DNA of 64,000 nucleotides from Actinomadura madurae (GTDB taxonomy: Bacteria; Actinomycetota; Actinomycetes; Streptosporangiales; Streptosporangiaceae): NCBI RefSeq assembly GCF_900115095.1, contig NZ_FOVH01000006.1:248001-312000 (forward strand), read 5' to 3'. Position numbers and translations under genes: made by a program. This document shows, in pieces, positions 1 through 7,371 of the stretch (position 1 is the stretch's first letter; each line of letters begins with the position of its first letter). The notes under the pieces are model-generated. The model did not search any database and was not told the origin of the DNA. It was given only the letters and a program-made list of their open reading frames with translations.

Positions 1-165
1 GTCGAAGAAGAAGTGCTGGCCCCAGCCCATCGGCAGCTCGATCGTCTTGATCAGCGGCATGCCGAGCACGCCCTCGTAGAAGTCCACCGTCCGCTTCATG
101 TCGCTGCAGACCAGCGCGAGATGGTTGACCCCGCGCAGCTCGAACTCGGTGTTCTTCCTGGTCAT
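1..165 (-). CDS. VOC (glyoxalase/dioxygenase fold) protein, N-terminal part only
   Basis: The gene runs off the left edge; the first 55 residues are visible, read leftwards from the ATG at 163-165. The start reads MTRKNTEFELRGVNHLALVC, then a segment ending VDFYEGVLGMP. That is the typical first beta-alpha module of a vicinal oxygen chelate protein, where the His of VNHLAL is usually the first metal ligand. The family covers extradiol dioxygenases, glyoxalases and resistance proteins, so the substrate cannot be told from this fragment. It is divergent from the trp leader transcript, with about 60 bases between them. Confidence is good for the fold and low for the function. Confidence 0.8.
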   Translation of the reverse strand, partial: MTRKNTEFELRGVNHLALVCSDMKRTVDFYEGVLGMPLIKTIELPMGWGQHFFFD

Positions 166-214
166 GGGGCGCCGCTCTCCGTGCCGTAAGTGATCCCTTG
201 CCGTGTCCCCATGG

Positions 215-220
215 TAACCT
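215..220 (+). promoter_or_regulatory. Putative -10 element for a leaderless trp leader transcript
   Basis: The hexamer TAACCT ends six bases before the ATG of the Trp leader peptide. If it is a -10 box, transcription starts at or next to that A, giving a leaderless mRNA, which is common in actinomycetes. This would also explain why no ribosome binding site precedes the leader ATG. No convincing -35 was found. Inference from spacing only. Confidence 0.4.
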
Positions 221-226
221 CGCCGC

Positions 227-265
227 ATGCGAACCGCAGCCTCCCGGTGGTGGTGGCGCCGCTGA
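227..265 (+). CDS. trpL: trp operon leader peptide (12 aa, three consecutive Trp codons)
   Basis: This short frame encodes MRTAASRWWWRR and stops at TGA 263-265. The three adjacent TGG codons (248-256) lie about 110 bases before an anthranilate synthase gene, the classic layout of a ribosome-mediated trp attenuator. The last Trp codon sits at the foot of a strong hairpin that begins at 255, so a ribosome starved of Trp-tRNA would stall on and open that stem. There is no Shine-Dalgarno sequence upstream; the leader is probably translated from a leaderless transcript. The peptide itself most likely has no other function. Confidence 0.85.
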   Translation: MRTAASRWWWRR

Positions 266-363
266 GGCGGCGCCGGTTCGTGCGTGTTCCAGACCAGGCG
301 ACCGTCCTCACCCGGCGGTCGTTTCTCGTTTCGCCTGGGTGGGGCCCGACTTGAGGGGCCACC
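255..363 (+). promoter_or_regulatory. trp attenuator: leader hairpin and hairpin covering the trpE(G) ribosome binding site
   Basis: Two stems are visible. The first pairs 255-262 with 267-274 (8 bp, GC only, loop TGAG) and spans the leader stop codon. The second pairs 338-342 with 359-363 and 345-347 with 355-358; its 3' arm contains the GAGG of the trpE(G) Shine-Dalgarno. A competing pairing of 306-313 with 337-344 (8 bp, one G-U) would break the second stem. No U-tract follows, so control may act on translation rather than termination. Manual pairing only; the switch itself is inferred. Confidence 0.55.
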
Positions 364-367
364 AACG

Positions 368-2527
368 GTGGAGACCGTCTCACAGCAGCCGCTGACCAGC
401 GAGTTCGTCACGGCCGGGGGCGTACGGGTGACCCGTACGGCGACCCCGGTCGACTCCGAGCGCAAGTCCAGCGTGCTGAACGCACTCGTCGCCGCCGTGG
501 GCGAGCGGCGCGGCGGGGTGCTCAGCTCCGGCATGGAGTATCCGGGCCGCTACAGCCGCTGGCACATGGCCTACGTCGATCCCTGCCTGGAGATCGTCGC
601 CCGCGGCCGGACGGTCGCCGTCCGGCCGCTGAACGGGCGCGGCCGGGTCGTCCTGCCGGCGCTGGCAGGGGCGCTGCGCGGCGCCGGCGAGGTGCGGGCG
701 GACGAGCCCGGCCTGTTCGAGGTCTTCGTCCCGCCCTCGGAGGAGTTCTTCGCCGAGGAGGAGCGCAGCCGCCAGCCGACGGTCTTCACCGCCGTGCGCG
801 CCGTGGTCGACCTGTTCCGCTGCGAGGACCCGCACCTCGGCCTGTACGGGGCCTTCGGGTACGACCTGTCGCTGCAGTTCGAGCCGCTGCGGACCCGCCT
901 GGAGCGGCCGGACGACCAGCGCGACCTCGTCCTGCACCTCGCCGACGAGATGGTCGTCGTCGACCGCAAGCGCGAGACCTCGCACCGGATCTCCTACGAC
1001 TTCGAGGTGGACGGGGCGGGCACCGGGGGGCTGCCGCGCGACACCGGGGCGACGCCCGTCCGGCCGCGGGCGGAATCGCCGGCCCAGCCCGTCCCCGGCG
1101 TGTACGCGCGGATGGTCCGGGAGGCCAAGGAGAAGTTCGTCCGCGGCGACCTGTTCGAGGTCACGCCCGGGCACGCGATGTACGGGCGCTGCGACGCGCC
1201 CGCGGCCTTCTTCGAGCGGCTGCGGGAGACCAACCCGGCGCCCTACGAGTTCCTGTTCAACCTGGGCGACGGGGAGTACCTGGTCGGCGCGTCGCCCGAG
1301 ATGTTCGTGCGGGTCACCGGGGACCGCGTGGAGACCTGCCCGATCGCCGGGACGATCAAGCGCGGCGGCGACGCCCTGGAGGACGCCGAGCAGATCCGCG
1401 CGATCCTGTCGTCCGCGAAGGACGAGTCGGAGCTGACGATGTGCACCGACGTGGACCGCAACGACAAGTCGCGGGTCTGCGTGCCCGGCAGCGTGCGGGT
1501 CCTCGGCCGCCGGCAGATCGAGATGTACTCGCGGCTGATCCACACCGTGGACCACATCGAGGGCCGGCTGCGCCCCGGCTTCGACGCGCTGGACGCCTTC
1601 CTCACCCACATGTGGGCGGTCACCGTCACCGGCGCGCCGAAGGCGTGGGCGATGCAGTTCATCGAGGACCACGAGGAGTCGCCCCGCCGCTGGTACGGCG
1701 GCGCGGTCGGCTTCGTCGGCTTCGACGGCTCGATGAACACCGGCCTCACGCTGCGGACCGCGCAGATCCGCGACGGCGTCGCGACCGTCCGGGCCGGGGC
1801 GACGCTGCTGTACGACTCCGACCCCGACGAGGAGGAGCGCGAGACCCACCTGAAGGCCAGCGCGCTGCTGAGCGCGCTCGCCGCCGCGCAGCGGCCCGCC
1901 GGGGCCGCCGGGGCGGAGGAGGCGCCGCTTCCCGCGCATCCGGGCGACGGCCTGAAGGTCCTCCTCGTCGACCACGAGGACTCGTTCGTCAACACGCTCG
2001 CCGACTACTTCCGCCAGCACGGAGCCTCCGTGGTCACCCTGCGGCATGGCTTCCCGGTGCGGATGCTGGACGAGCAGGCGCCCGACCTGGTCGTCCTGTC
2101 GCCCGGCCCGGGGCGCCCCGAGGACTTCGGCACCCGCGCGCTCCTGGACGAGCTGGACGCCCGGGGCCTGCCGGTCTTCGGCGTCTGCCTCGGCCTGCAG
2201 GCGATGGTGGAGCACGCCGGCGGCGAGCTGACGCTGCTGGCCGAGCCGTCGCACGGCAAGCCCGGCCAGGTGAAGGTCACGGGCGGCGAGCTGTTCGCCG
2301 GCCTGCCCGACGAGTTCACGGCCGCCCGCTACCACTCGCTGCACACCACGCCCGACCGGGTGAAGGGCTTCCAGGTGACGGCGGTGACGGGGGACGTCGT
2401 GATGTCGGTCGAGGACCCGGAGCGGCGGCGCTGGGCCGTCCAGTTCCACCCGGAGTCGATCCTCACCGCGGCCGGCGGGGCGGGCCACCGCATCGTGGCC
2501 AACGTCCTGCGCCTGTGCCGGCCCTGA
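368..2527 (+). CDS. trpE: Fused anthranilate synthase, TrpE-TrpG in one chain
   Basis: This enzyme converts chorismate and glutamine to anthranilate, the first step of tryptophan synthesis. Residues 1 to about 505 are the chorismate-binding TrpE part, with GASPEMFV near 305, CPIAGTIKRG near 325, MCTDVDRND near 357 and TGAPK near 422. A short Ala/Pro linker follows. From about 530 comes a class I glutamine amidotransferase with LLVDHEDSFVNT, the catalytic Cys in GVCLG near 607 and the His/Glu of QFHPES near 693. Order and motifs match the TrpE(G) fusions of rhizobia. I chose GTG 368 because GAGG lies about nine bases upstream and homologues begin here; the upstream ATG at 284 lies inside the attenuator. 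The leader with three Trp codons supports a tryptophan, rather than phenazine-type, role. Confidence 0.95.
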   Translation: METVSQQPLTSEFVTAGGVRVTRTATPVDSERKSSVLNALVAAVGERRGGVLSSGMEYPGRYSRWHMAYVDPCLEIVARGRTVAVRPLNGRGRVVLPALAGALRGAGEVRADEPGLFEVFVPPSEEFFAEEERSRQPTVFTAVRAVVDLFRCEDPHLGLYGAFGYDLSLQFEPLRTRLERPDDQRDLVLHLADEMVVVDRKRETSHRISYDFEVDGAGTGGLPRDTGATPVRPRAESPAQPVPGVYARMVREAKEKFVRGDLFEVTPGHAMYGRCDAPAAFFERLRETNPAPYEFLFNLGDGEYLVGASPEMFVRVTGDRVETCPIAGTIKRGGDALEDAEQIRAILSSAKDESELTMCTDVDRNDKSRVCVPGSVRVLGRRQIEMYSRLIHTVDHIEGRLRPGFDALDAFLTHMWAVTVTGAPKAWAMQFIEDHEESPRRWYGGAVGFVGFDGSMNTGLTLRTAQIRDGVATVRAGATLLYDSDPDEEERETHLKASALLSALAAAQRPAGAAGAEEAPLPAHPGDGLKVLLVDHEDSFVNTLADYFRQHGASVVTLRHGFPVRMLDEQAPDLVVLSPGPGRPEDFGTRALLDELDARGLPVFGVCLGLQAMVEHAGGELTLLAEPSHGKPGQVKVTGGELFAGLPDEFTAARYHSLHTTPDRVKGFQVTAVTGDVVMSVEDPERRRWAVQFHPESILTAAGGAGHRIVANVLRLCRP

Positions 2528-2556
2528 CGGCGGCCGTCCCCCGAGCGGATCCGGCC

Positions 2557-2574
2557 CTAGTCCCAAGGCACTAG
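2557..2574. promoter_or_regulatory. 18-bp imperfect palindrome downstream of trpE(G)
   Basis: CTAGTCCCAAGGCACTAG matches its reverse complement at 7 of 9 paired positions. It lies about 30 bases after the trpE(G) stop and before the terminator, so it could be a protein binding site for something downstream. No regulator next to it explains it, and a role is not supported beyond the symmetry. Confidence 0.25.
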
Positions 2575-2690
2575 AGGACGGCGCGCGGAATGGTCCCGAG
2601 GGTCCTGTCGCGGCCCGGGGGCGCGGCGGAAGACTGGGTTCCGGCCACATCGCGCGGTTTCGGCCGGCGCGGATGATCGCCGTTATCCCG

Positions 2691-2743
2691 GACGCGGGAG
2701 GGAGGGGGGCCACCCTCCCTCCCGCGTCTAAAACGGGCTTTTT
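2691..2743 (+). terminator. Strong rho-independent terminator after trpE(G)
   Basis: Bases 2691-2706 and 2713-2728 form a perfect 16-bp stem with a 6-base loop (GGGCCA). A short spacer and a T run at 2739-2743 follow. It lies 160 bases after the trpE(G) stop and before the small membrane protein gene, so it probably separates the two transcripts. Near-perfect stems of this length are uncommon enough that processing or bidirectional action is also possible. Confidence 0.85.
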
Positions 2744-2803
2744 GGACATCCAAGATGAATTGGGTGTTTCTTGGCGTTCTCCAGGGGGACCCCCGGAGCC
2801 ATG

Positions 2804-2947
2804 ATGACAATCCTGTGGCTCATCGCGGTGATCCTGGTGATCGCCGGCATCTATGTGATCCTCGCCCGGCGCGACCTGCTCTGGGGCATCGTGCTCATCG
2901 TCGTCGGGCTGCTCGTCGGGCCCTTCGGGGTGAGCATCTTCACCTGA
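2804..2947 (+). CDS. Small membrane protein, GPGG-motif-like, 47 aa
   Basis: The protein is almost entirely two hydrophobic segments: residues 1-20, starting MTILWLIAVILV, and about 25-38, separated by ARRD. It ends GPFGVSIFT. It resembles the very short actinobacterial proteins known as GPGG-motif small membrane proteins, but here the motif reads GPFG. Function is unknown in the family. ATG 2804 is preferred over ATG 2801 because GGAG at 2795-2798 is five bases before it. It stands alone behind the trp terminator. Composition, length and ribosome binding site support a real gene. Confidence 0.83.
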   Translation: MTILWLIAVILVIAGIYVILARRDLLWGIVLIVVGLLVGPFGVSIFT

Positions 2948-2974
2948 CCGAAATTCGCGCGGCCGGGACGAAAC

Positions 2975-2994
2975 CCTGACGTTACCTGTCAGGT
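2975..2994. promoter_or_regulatory. Putative WYL-regulator operator before the SDR gene
   Basis: CCTGAC at 2975-2980 and GTCAGG at 2988-2993 form an inverted repeat, and a perfect nested palindrome ACCTGTCAGGT lies at 2984-2994. The site is about 20 bases before the SDR start. A half-site CCTGACA recurs at 4954-4960, just upstream of the WYL-type regulator that converges on the SDR gene. This suggests that the regulator binds both sites. Inferred from symmetry and neighbourhood. Confidence 0.45.
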
Positions 2995-3015
2995 TTCGAT
3001 GCCAGCATCGTCCCT

Positions 3016-3933
3016 ATGAGCCGTGCACTGACAGGAAAGACCGCACTGGTCGCCGGGGCGACGCGCGGGGCGGGGCGAGGGATCGCCGCCGAGCTCGGCG
3101 CCGCCGGCGCGACCGTGTACGTGACGGGACGGTCCACCAGGGAGCACCGGTCGGAGATGGACCGTCCCGAGACGATCGAGGAGACCGCCGAGCTGGTCAC
3201 GGCGGCGGGCGGCGAGGGCATCGCCGTCCGGGTCGACCATCTCGACCCGGAGCAGGTCGCCGCGCTGGTGCGCCGCATCGACGCCGAGCGGGGCCGGCTG
3301 GACGTCCTGGTCAACGACGTCTGGGGTGGCGACCACCTCTTCGAGTTCGGCAAGCGGCTGTGGGAGCAGTCCCTGGAGGACGGCCTGCACATGCTCCGCC
3401 TGGCGATCGACACCCACGCCATCACCAGCCACCACGCCCTGCCGCTGCTGATCCGCGAGCCCGGCGGCCTCGTCGTCGAGGTGACCGACGGGACCGCCGA
3501 CTACAACGCGAAGTACCGCCGGGACGTCGGGTTCTTCTACGACCTCGCCAAGAGCGCCGTCATCCGGATGGCGCTCGCCCAGTCCGAGGAGATCGCCTCC
3601 TACGGGGCGACGGCCCTCTCCCTCACGCCCGGCTGGCTGCGCTCGGAGGCCATGCTCGACCACTTCGGCGTCACCGAGGACACCTGGCGCGACGCCACCG
3701 AGAAGGTCCCGCACTTCGCGATCTCCGAGTCGCCGGTCTACGTCGGGCGCGCCGTCGCCGCCCTCGCCGCCGACCCCGACCGGGCGCGCTGGAACGGGGC
3801 CTCCCTGTCCAGCGGCGGGCTCGCGAAGGTCTACGGGTTCACCGACGCCGACGGCAGCCGTCCCGACGCCTGGCGCTACGTCGTCGAGGTCCAGGACAAG
3901 GACCTTCCCGCCGACGTCACCGGCTACCGGTAG
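3016..3933 (+). CDS. Short-chain dehydrogenase/reductase (SDR)
   Basis: A 305-residue NAD(P)-dependent oxidoreductase of unknown substrate. The N-terminus has the cofactor motif GATRGAGRG (a TGxxxGxG variant) and VTGRSTRE at the end of beta-2, which favours NADP. VNDVWGG replaces the usual NNAG. The catalytic pair is in YDLAKSA (YxxxK), near residue 175. It is somewhat longer than a classical SDR, with an extra loop before the active site (HLFEFGKRLWEQ). The 3' end overlaps the convergent WYL regulator by 17 bases, and an inverted repeat lies just before the start. SDR/WYL pairs of this kind are frequent in actinomycetes; the regulator probably represses the enzyme gene. Confidence 0.92.
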   Translation: MSRALTGKTALVAGATRGAGRGIAAELGAAGATVYVTGRSTREHRSEMDRPETIEETAELVTAAGGEGIAVRVDHLDPEQVAALVRRIDAERGRLDVLVNDVWGGDHLFEFGKRLWEQSLEDGLHMLRLAIDTHAITSHHALPLLIREPGGLVVEVTDGTADYNAKYRRDVGFFYDLAKSAVIRMALAQSEEIASYGATALSLTPGWLRSEAMLDHFGVTEDTWRDATEKVPHFAISESPVYVGRAVAALAADPDRARWNGASLSSGGLAKVYGFTDADGSRPDAWRYVVEVQDKDLPADVTGYR

Positions 3934-4924
3934 CCGGACCGGGGGCCCGCGGGCCCGCCGCCCGGTACAGCTCCGCGAGCCGGGCGGCGGCACCCGCCAT
4001 GCGCTCCCGCAGCTCCGGCGGGGCGAGCACCTCGACCTCGGGGCCGAGCCGCATCAGCTGGGACTCCGCGACGACCGCCGACTCCACGGGCAGGGCCGTC
4101 ACCACCCAGCCCCGCTCATCCGGGGGGCCGGCCTCCTCGGCCGCCCGGCGGGCGGCGTAGGGCTCGACGGCGTACCGCAGGGCGCGCATCCCCGCCGGGC
4201 TCAGCCACACGGTGACCTCCTCGCGCAGCAGCGAGCGCACGAACACGCCGGCCTGCTCGCCCCAGTGCGCGGCGAGGTCGAAGCCCTCGTCCCGGTCGAA
4301 GCGCTCACCCGTCGGCCGCACGGCGGTGACGCGGTCCACCCGGTAGGTGCGGGTCCTGCCGCCGACCCGCGCGACCAGGTACCAGGTGCCGTTCTTCAGG
4401 ACGAGCCCGTACGGCTCGGCCGTCCGCGTGACCTCGGAGTCCTTGCGGCGGTAGCGCAGCTCCACGGTCTCGTCATCCCAGACCGCGCGGGCGAGGTCGC
4501 GCAGCAGCGGCGGCGGGCCCGTCTCGCCGAACCAGCCTGGCGCGTCCAGGTGGAACCGCTGGTTCGCGCGGGCGGGCGCGTCCCGCATCGAGGCGGGCAG
4601 GGCGGCGAGGACCTTCAGCTCGGCGGCGGCCAGCGCGTCCGCGCGGCCCATGTCGCCGGCCGGGCCGGGAAGCCCCGACAGGAACAGCGCCTCGGCCTCC
4701 TCGCGGGTCAGCCCGGTGAGCCGCGTCCGGTACCCGCCGACCAGCCGGTACCCGCCGCCGCGCCCCTGGTCGGCGTAGACCGGGACGCCGGCCGCCGACA
4801 GCGCCTCCATGTCGCGGTACACCGTGCGCTCGGAGACCTCCAGCTCGCGCGCCAGCTCCGCCGCCGTCATCGTCTCCCGCGACTGGAGGAGGAGCACCGC
4901 AGAGATCAGCCGAGCAGCACGCAC
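3917..4924 (-). CDS. YafY-type transcriptional regulator, HTH plus WYL domain
   Basis: The N-terminus is a winged helix of the DeoR/HTH_11 kind (TAAELARELEVSERTVYRDM). A linker leads to a WYL sensor domain with LVARVGGRTRTYRVDRVTAV and a C-terminal WCX extension. WYL domains bind small ligands or nucleic acid and regulate nearby genes. I prefer the GTG at 4922-4924 because AGGA lies seven bases upstream and homologues begin MRAARL; the ATG at 4942 with its own AGGAA is also possible. It converges on the SDR gene, and its upstream region has a CCTGACA half-site like the one before that gene. Confidence 0.92.
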   Translation of the reverse strand: MRAARLISAVLLLQSRETMTAAELARELEVSERTVYRDMEALSAAGVPVYADQGRGGGYRLVGGYRTRLTGLTREEAEALFLSGLPGPAGDMGRADALAAAELKVLAALPASMRDAPARANQRFHLDAPGWFGETGPPPLLRDLARAVWDDETVELRYRRKDSEVTRTAEPYGLVLKNGTWYLVARVGGRTRTYRVDRVTAVRPTGERFDRDEGFDLAAHWGEQAGVFVRSLLREEVTVWLSPAGMRALRYAVEPYAARRAAEEAGPPDERGWVVTALPVESAVVAESQLMRLGPEVEVLAPPELRERMAGAAARLAELYRAAGPRAPGPATGSR

Positions 4925-5024
4925 GGCACCATCCTGCCCCATCGCCGAGCGTTCCTGACAATTTCCTGGGAGGTTCGCCCGGTTCGGCTGTCCCGGCAGG
5001 TCGGCGGACTGTTAGCTTCGCGGC

Positions 5025-6050
5025 GTGCCTACCGAGAACACCACCCTCGCGGCGTTCATCGACGCCCTCCCGAAGGTCGAGCTCCACGTCCACCTCGTGG
5101 GCTCCGCCTCCGTCCCCACCGTCCTCGAACTCGCCCGCCGCCACCCGGACGGGCCGGTCCCCGTGGACGAGCGCGAGCTGCGCGCCTTCTACGAGTTCCG
5201 CGACTTCCCGCACTTCGCCGAGGTGTACGAGGCCGTGTCCGGCCTCGTCCGCACGCCCGAGGACGTCGGGACGCTCGTCTTCGGCGTCGCCCGCGACCTC
5301 GCCGCGCAGAACGTCCGGTACGTCGAGCTGACCGTCACCCCGTACACCCACCAGCGGGCCGGGATGCCGATGCCCGCGGTCACCGAGGCGCTCGACCACG
5401 CCGTCCGCGAGGCCCGCGACCGGCTCGGCGTCCGCGTCGCCTACATCTTCGACATCCCCGGCGAGTTCGGCGCCGAGGGCGCCCGCGGCACCCTCGACCA
5501 CGCGCTGCGGCACCCGCCGGAGGCGCTCGTCGGCTTCGGCATCGGCGGCATCGAGCAGGTGCGCCCGCCGCACCGGGACGCGTTCCGCGACGCGTTCGCC
5601 GCCGCCCGCGCCGCCGGGCTGCGCAGCCTTCCGCACGCGGGGGAGATGACCGGCCCGGAGACGATCTGGGAGGCCATCGAGGGGCTGCGCGCCGAGCGCA
5701 TCGGTCACGGCATCAGCTGCGTGGACGACCCGCGCCTCATCGACCACCTGCGCGACACGCAGCTGCCGCTGGAGGTGTGCCCGACGTCCAACGTCTGCAC
5801 CGGCCAGGTCGCCGACCTCGCCGCGCACCCGATGCCGCGGATGCTGGAGGAGGGCCTGTTCGTCACGCTGAACAGCGACGACCCGCCGATGTTCAACACG
5901 ACCCTGACCGGCGAGTACCGCGTCGCGGCCGAGGTGTTCGGGCTGGGCCCCGCCGAGCTGGCCGCCCTGGCCCGCAACGCCGTGACCGCCTCCTGCCTGG
6001 ACGAGGACGGCCGCAAGGCGATCATCGCCGACATCGACGCCCTCGGCTGA
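5025..6050 (+). CDS. Adenosine deaminase family protein (adenosine or aminofutalosine deaminase)
   Basis: A zinc amidohydrolase of 341 residues. The metal and catalytic residues are all present: H21 and H23 in LHVHLVG, H204 and E207 in PHAGE, H228 in GHG, and D285/D286 in NSDDP. Adenosine deaminases usually read HxHLEGS at the first motif; here it is HVHLVGSAS, as in actinobacterial relatives linked to 6-aminodeoxyfutalosine deamination in menaquinone synthesis. No mqn gene is nearby, so the substrate stays open between adenosine and a modified nucleoside. The start is GTG and the gene stands alone, about 100 bases from the divergent regulator. Confidence 0.92.
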   Translation: MPTENTTLAAFIDALPKVELHVHLVGSASVPTVLELARRHPDGPVPVDERELRAFYEFRDFPHFAEVYEAVSGLVRTPEDVGTLVFGVARDLAAQNVRYVELTVTPYTHQRAGMPMPAVTEALDHAVREARDRLGVRVAYIFDIPGEFGAEGARGTLDHALRHPPEALVGFGIGGIEQVRPPHRDAFRDAFAAARAAGLRSLPHAGEMTGPETIWEAIEGLRAERIGHGISCVDDPRLIDHLRDTQLPLEVCPTSNVCTGQVADLAAHPMPRMLEEGLFVTLNSDDPPMFNTTLTGEYRVAAEVFGLGPAELAALARNAVTASCLDEDGRKAIIADIDALG

Positions 6051-6066
6051 CGGGCCGGCGGCGCGG

Positions 6067-7317
6067 TCAGCCCCAGGCCATGCGCCGCCACGGGCTGTCG
6101 GGGTCCTCGGAGAGGATGCGGTGGCCGGCGAGCGAGCGCTCGTACCACTCGCCGAACTCGCCCTCGTCGAACCGCAGCATCCGGCCGAGGACGTACCCCG
6201 CCGAGAACGACCCCCACGACGGATACACCTGGTTGGCGCGGTGCCCGGCCGTGAGGACGCACTTCTCGGCCTCCTCGGCGTCGCAGTACCCGGCGTTCAG
6301 GCCCCAGCGGGCCATGTTCACCGCGCGCCCGAAGTCGTAGCCGTAGACGCTCTCGACCCGGCCGTCCGGCGGGAGCAGGCCGTCCGCCCGGAACCGCGCC
6401 TCGTACCGCAGGATCTGGCCGGACAGCCCCACGACCTGCCGGACGGTCTCGTCGGAGATGTCGCGCTCGCGGCACCAGGCGGTGATCGCCTCGCGCCACG
6501 CGCGCTCCCCGGTGCCGCGCCCGCGCCGGTCGAGCACCATCTGGATGGCCGGGTCGCTGTTCTGCGCGTCGAGCAGCGCGTCCATCTGCTCGCGCCAGCC
6601 CTCGGCGCCGGTGATCCCCCAGTCGCGCTCCAGCAGGACACGGTCGTCGCGCGCGCCGCGGTCGGCGAGGGCGTTCCAGGCGACCCCGTTGCCGACGGCC
6701 AGGTGCGCCCCCACGGCCAGGGCGGCGGCGAGCCGCCCCCACGCGGCACTGCCCGGGTCGGTGACGAGGACGTCGTGGTCCCGGCCGGGCCGCCGCTCGG
6801 CGTCCGCGAGCAGCTTGGCGACCTGCCGGTGGTCGTCCCCGCCCGGCGGCATCTGCGCCAGCAGCTCGCGCAGCGGCCGCTCCGCCCCGCGCGGCCCGGC
6901 GTCCTTCAGGATGAGCCGCGCCGCGTGCACGCCCGCGGCCCCGGCCCGCTTCGGGTCGTGCAGCGCCCCGAACGCCGACATCGCCGACCAGGCGCGCCGC
7001 GCGGCCTCGCCCGTCCGCCCGGCCGCCGCGAGCACGTGCGCGGCCTGGGCGTCCAGGCCGGCCCGGACCTCGGCGGGCAGGGCCGCGGCGCCGCGGTCGA
7101 GCACGTCCAGGAGCCGCTGGGCCTCGCCGGTGGTGCCCGCCGCGGCGAGCGCGCGCGCCTGCCGGGCCCGCACCGCGACCGCGGACATCCGGTCGCCGTG
7201 CGCCTCCATCGCCTCGGCGGCCTTCGCGAACACCGCCGCGGCCTCCGCGGGCCTGCCCTGCCGCTCGTACTTGCGGGCCCGGTCGAGCAGGGCGCCGGTC
7301 TCGGCCTGAATCGTCAT
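6067..7317 (-). CDS. DUF1266 protein with N-terminal helical (TPR-like) region
   Basis: About 416 residues. The first 200 are Ala-rich helices with a TPR-like rhythm (YERQGRPAEAAAVFAKAAEA, then LAAAGTTGEAQRLLDVL). The rest matches DUF1266: WGITGAEGWREQM, DFGRAVNMARWG, WGSFSAGYVLGRML. The family has no known activity; the Trp/Tyr/Arg-rich C-terminus suggests a binding pocket. It begins 54 bases after the TROVE gene, with GGAGGG four bases before the ATG, so it is likely the last gene of the Y RNA/rsr transcript. That position makes it a candidate partner of the Ro60 particle, which is inference. Confidence 0.88.
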   Translation of the reverse strand: MTIQAETGALLDRARKYERQGRPAEAAAVFAKAAEAMEAHGDRMSAVAVRARQARALAAAGTTGEAQRLLDVLDRGAAALPAEVRAGLDAQAAHVLAAAGRTGEAARRAWSAMSAFGALHDPKRAGAAGVHAARLILKDAGPRGAERPLRELLAQMPPGGDDHRQVAKLLADAERRPGRDHDVLVTDPGSAAWGRLAAALAVGAHLAVGNGVAWNALADRGARDDRVLLERDWGITGAEGWREQMDALLDAQNSDPAIQMVLDRRGRGTGERAWREAITAWCRERDISDETVRQVVGLSGQILRYEARFRADGLLPPDGRVESVYGYDFGRAVNMARWGLNAGYCDAEEAEKCVLTAGHRANQVYPSWGSFSAGYVLGRMLRFDEGEFGEWYERSLAGHRILSEDPDSPWRRMAWG

Positions 7318-7371
7318 CGAACCCTCCGGACCACACCGTACCGGCCCGAAAGATCATCAGGCCTCACGTCG

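Noticed and set aside
2557..2574. A DosR/DevR-type box
   Set aside because: The half-sites are in the opposite order to the known consensus; kept only as a palindrome.
380..2749. A 789-codon minus-strand frame opposite trpE(G)
   Set aside because: Runs through the terminator stem and the attenuator side, with no recognisable domain.
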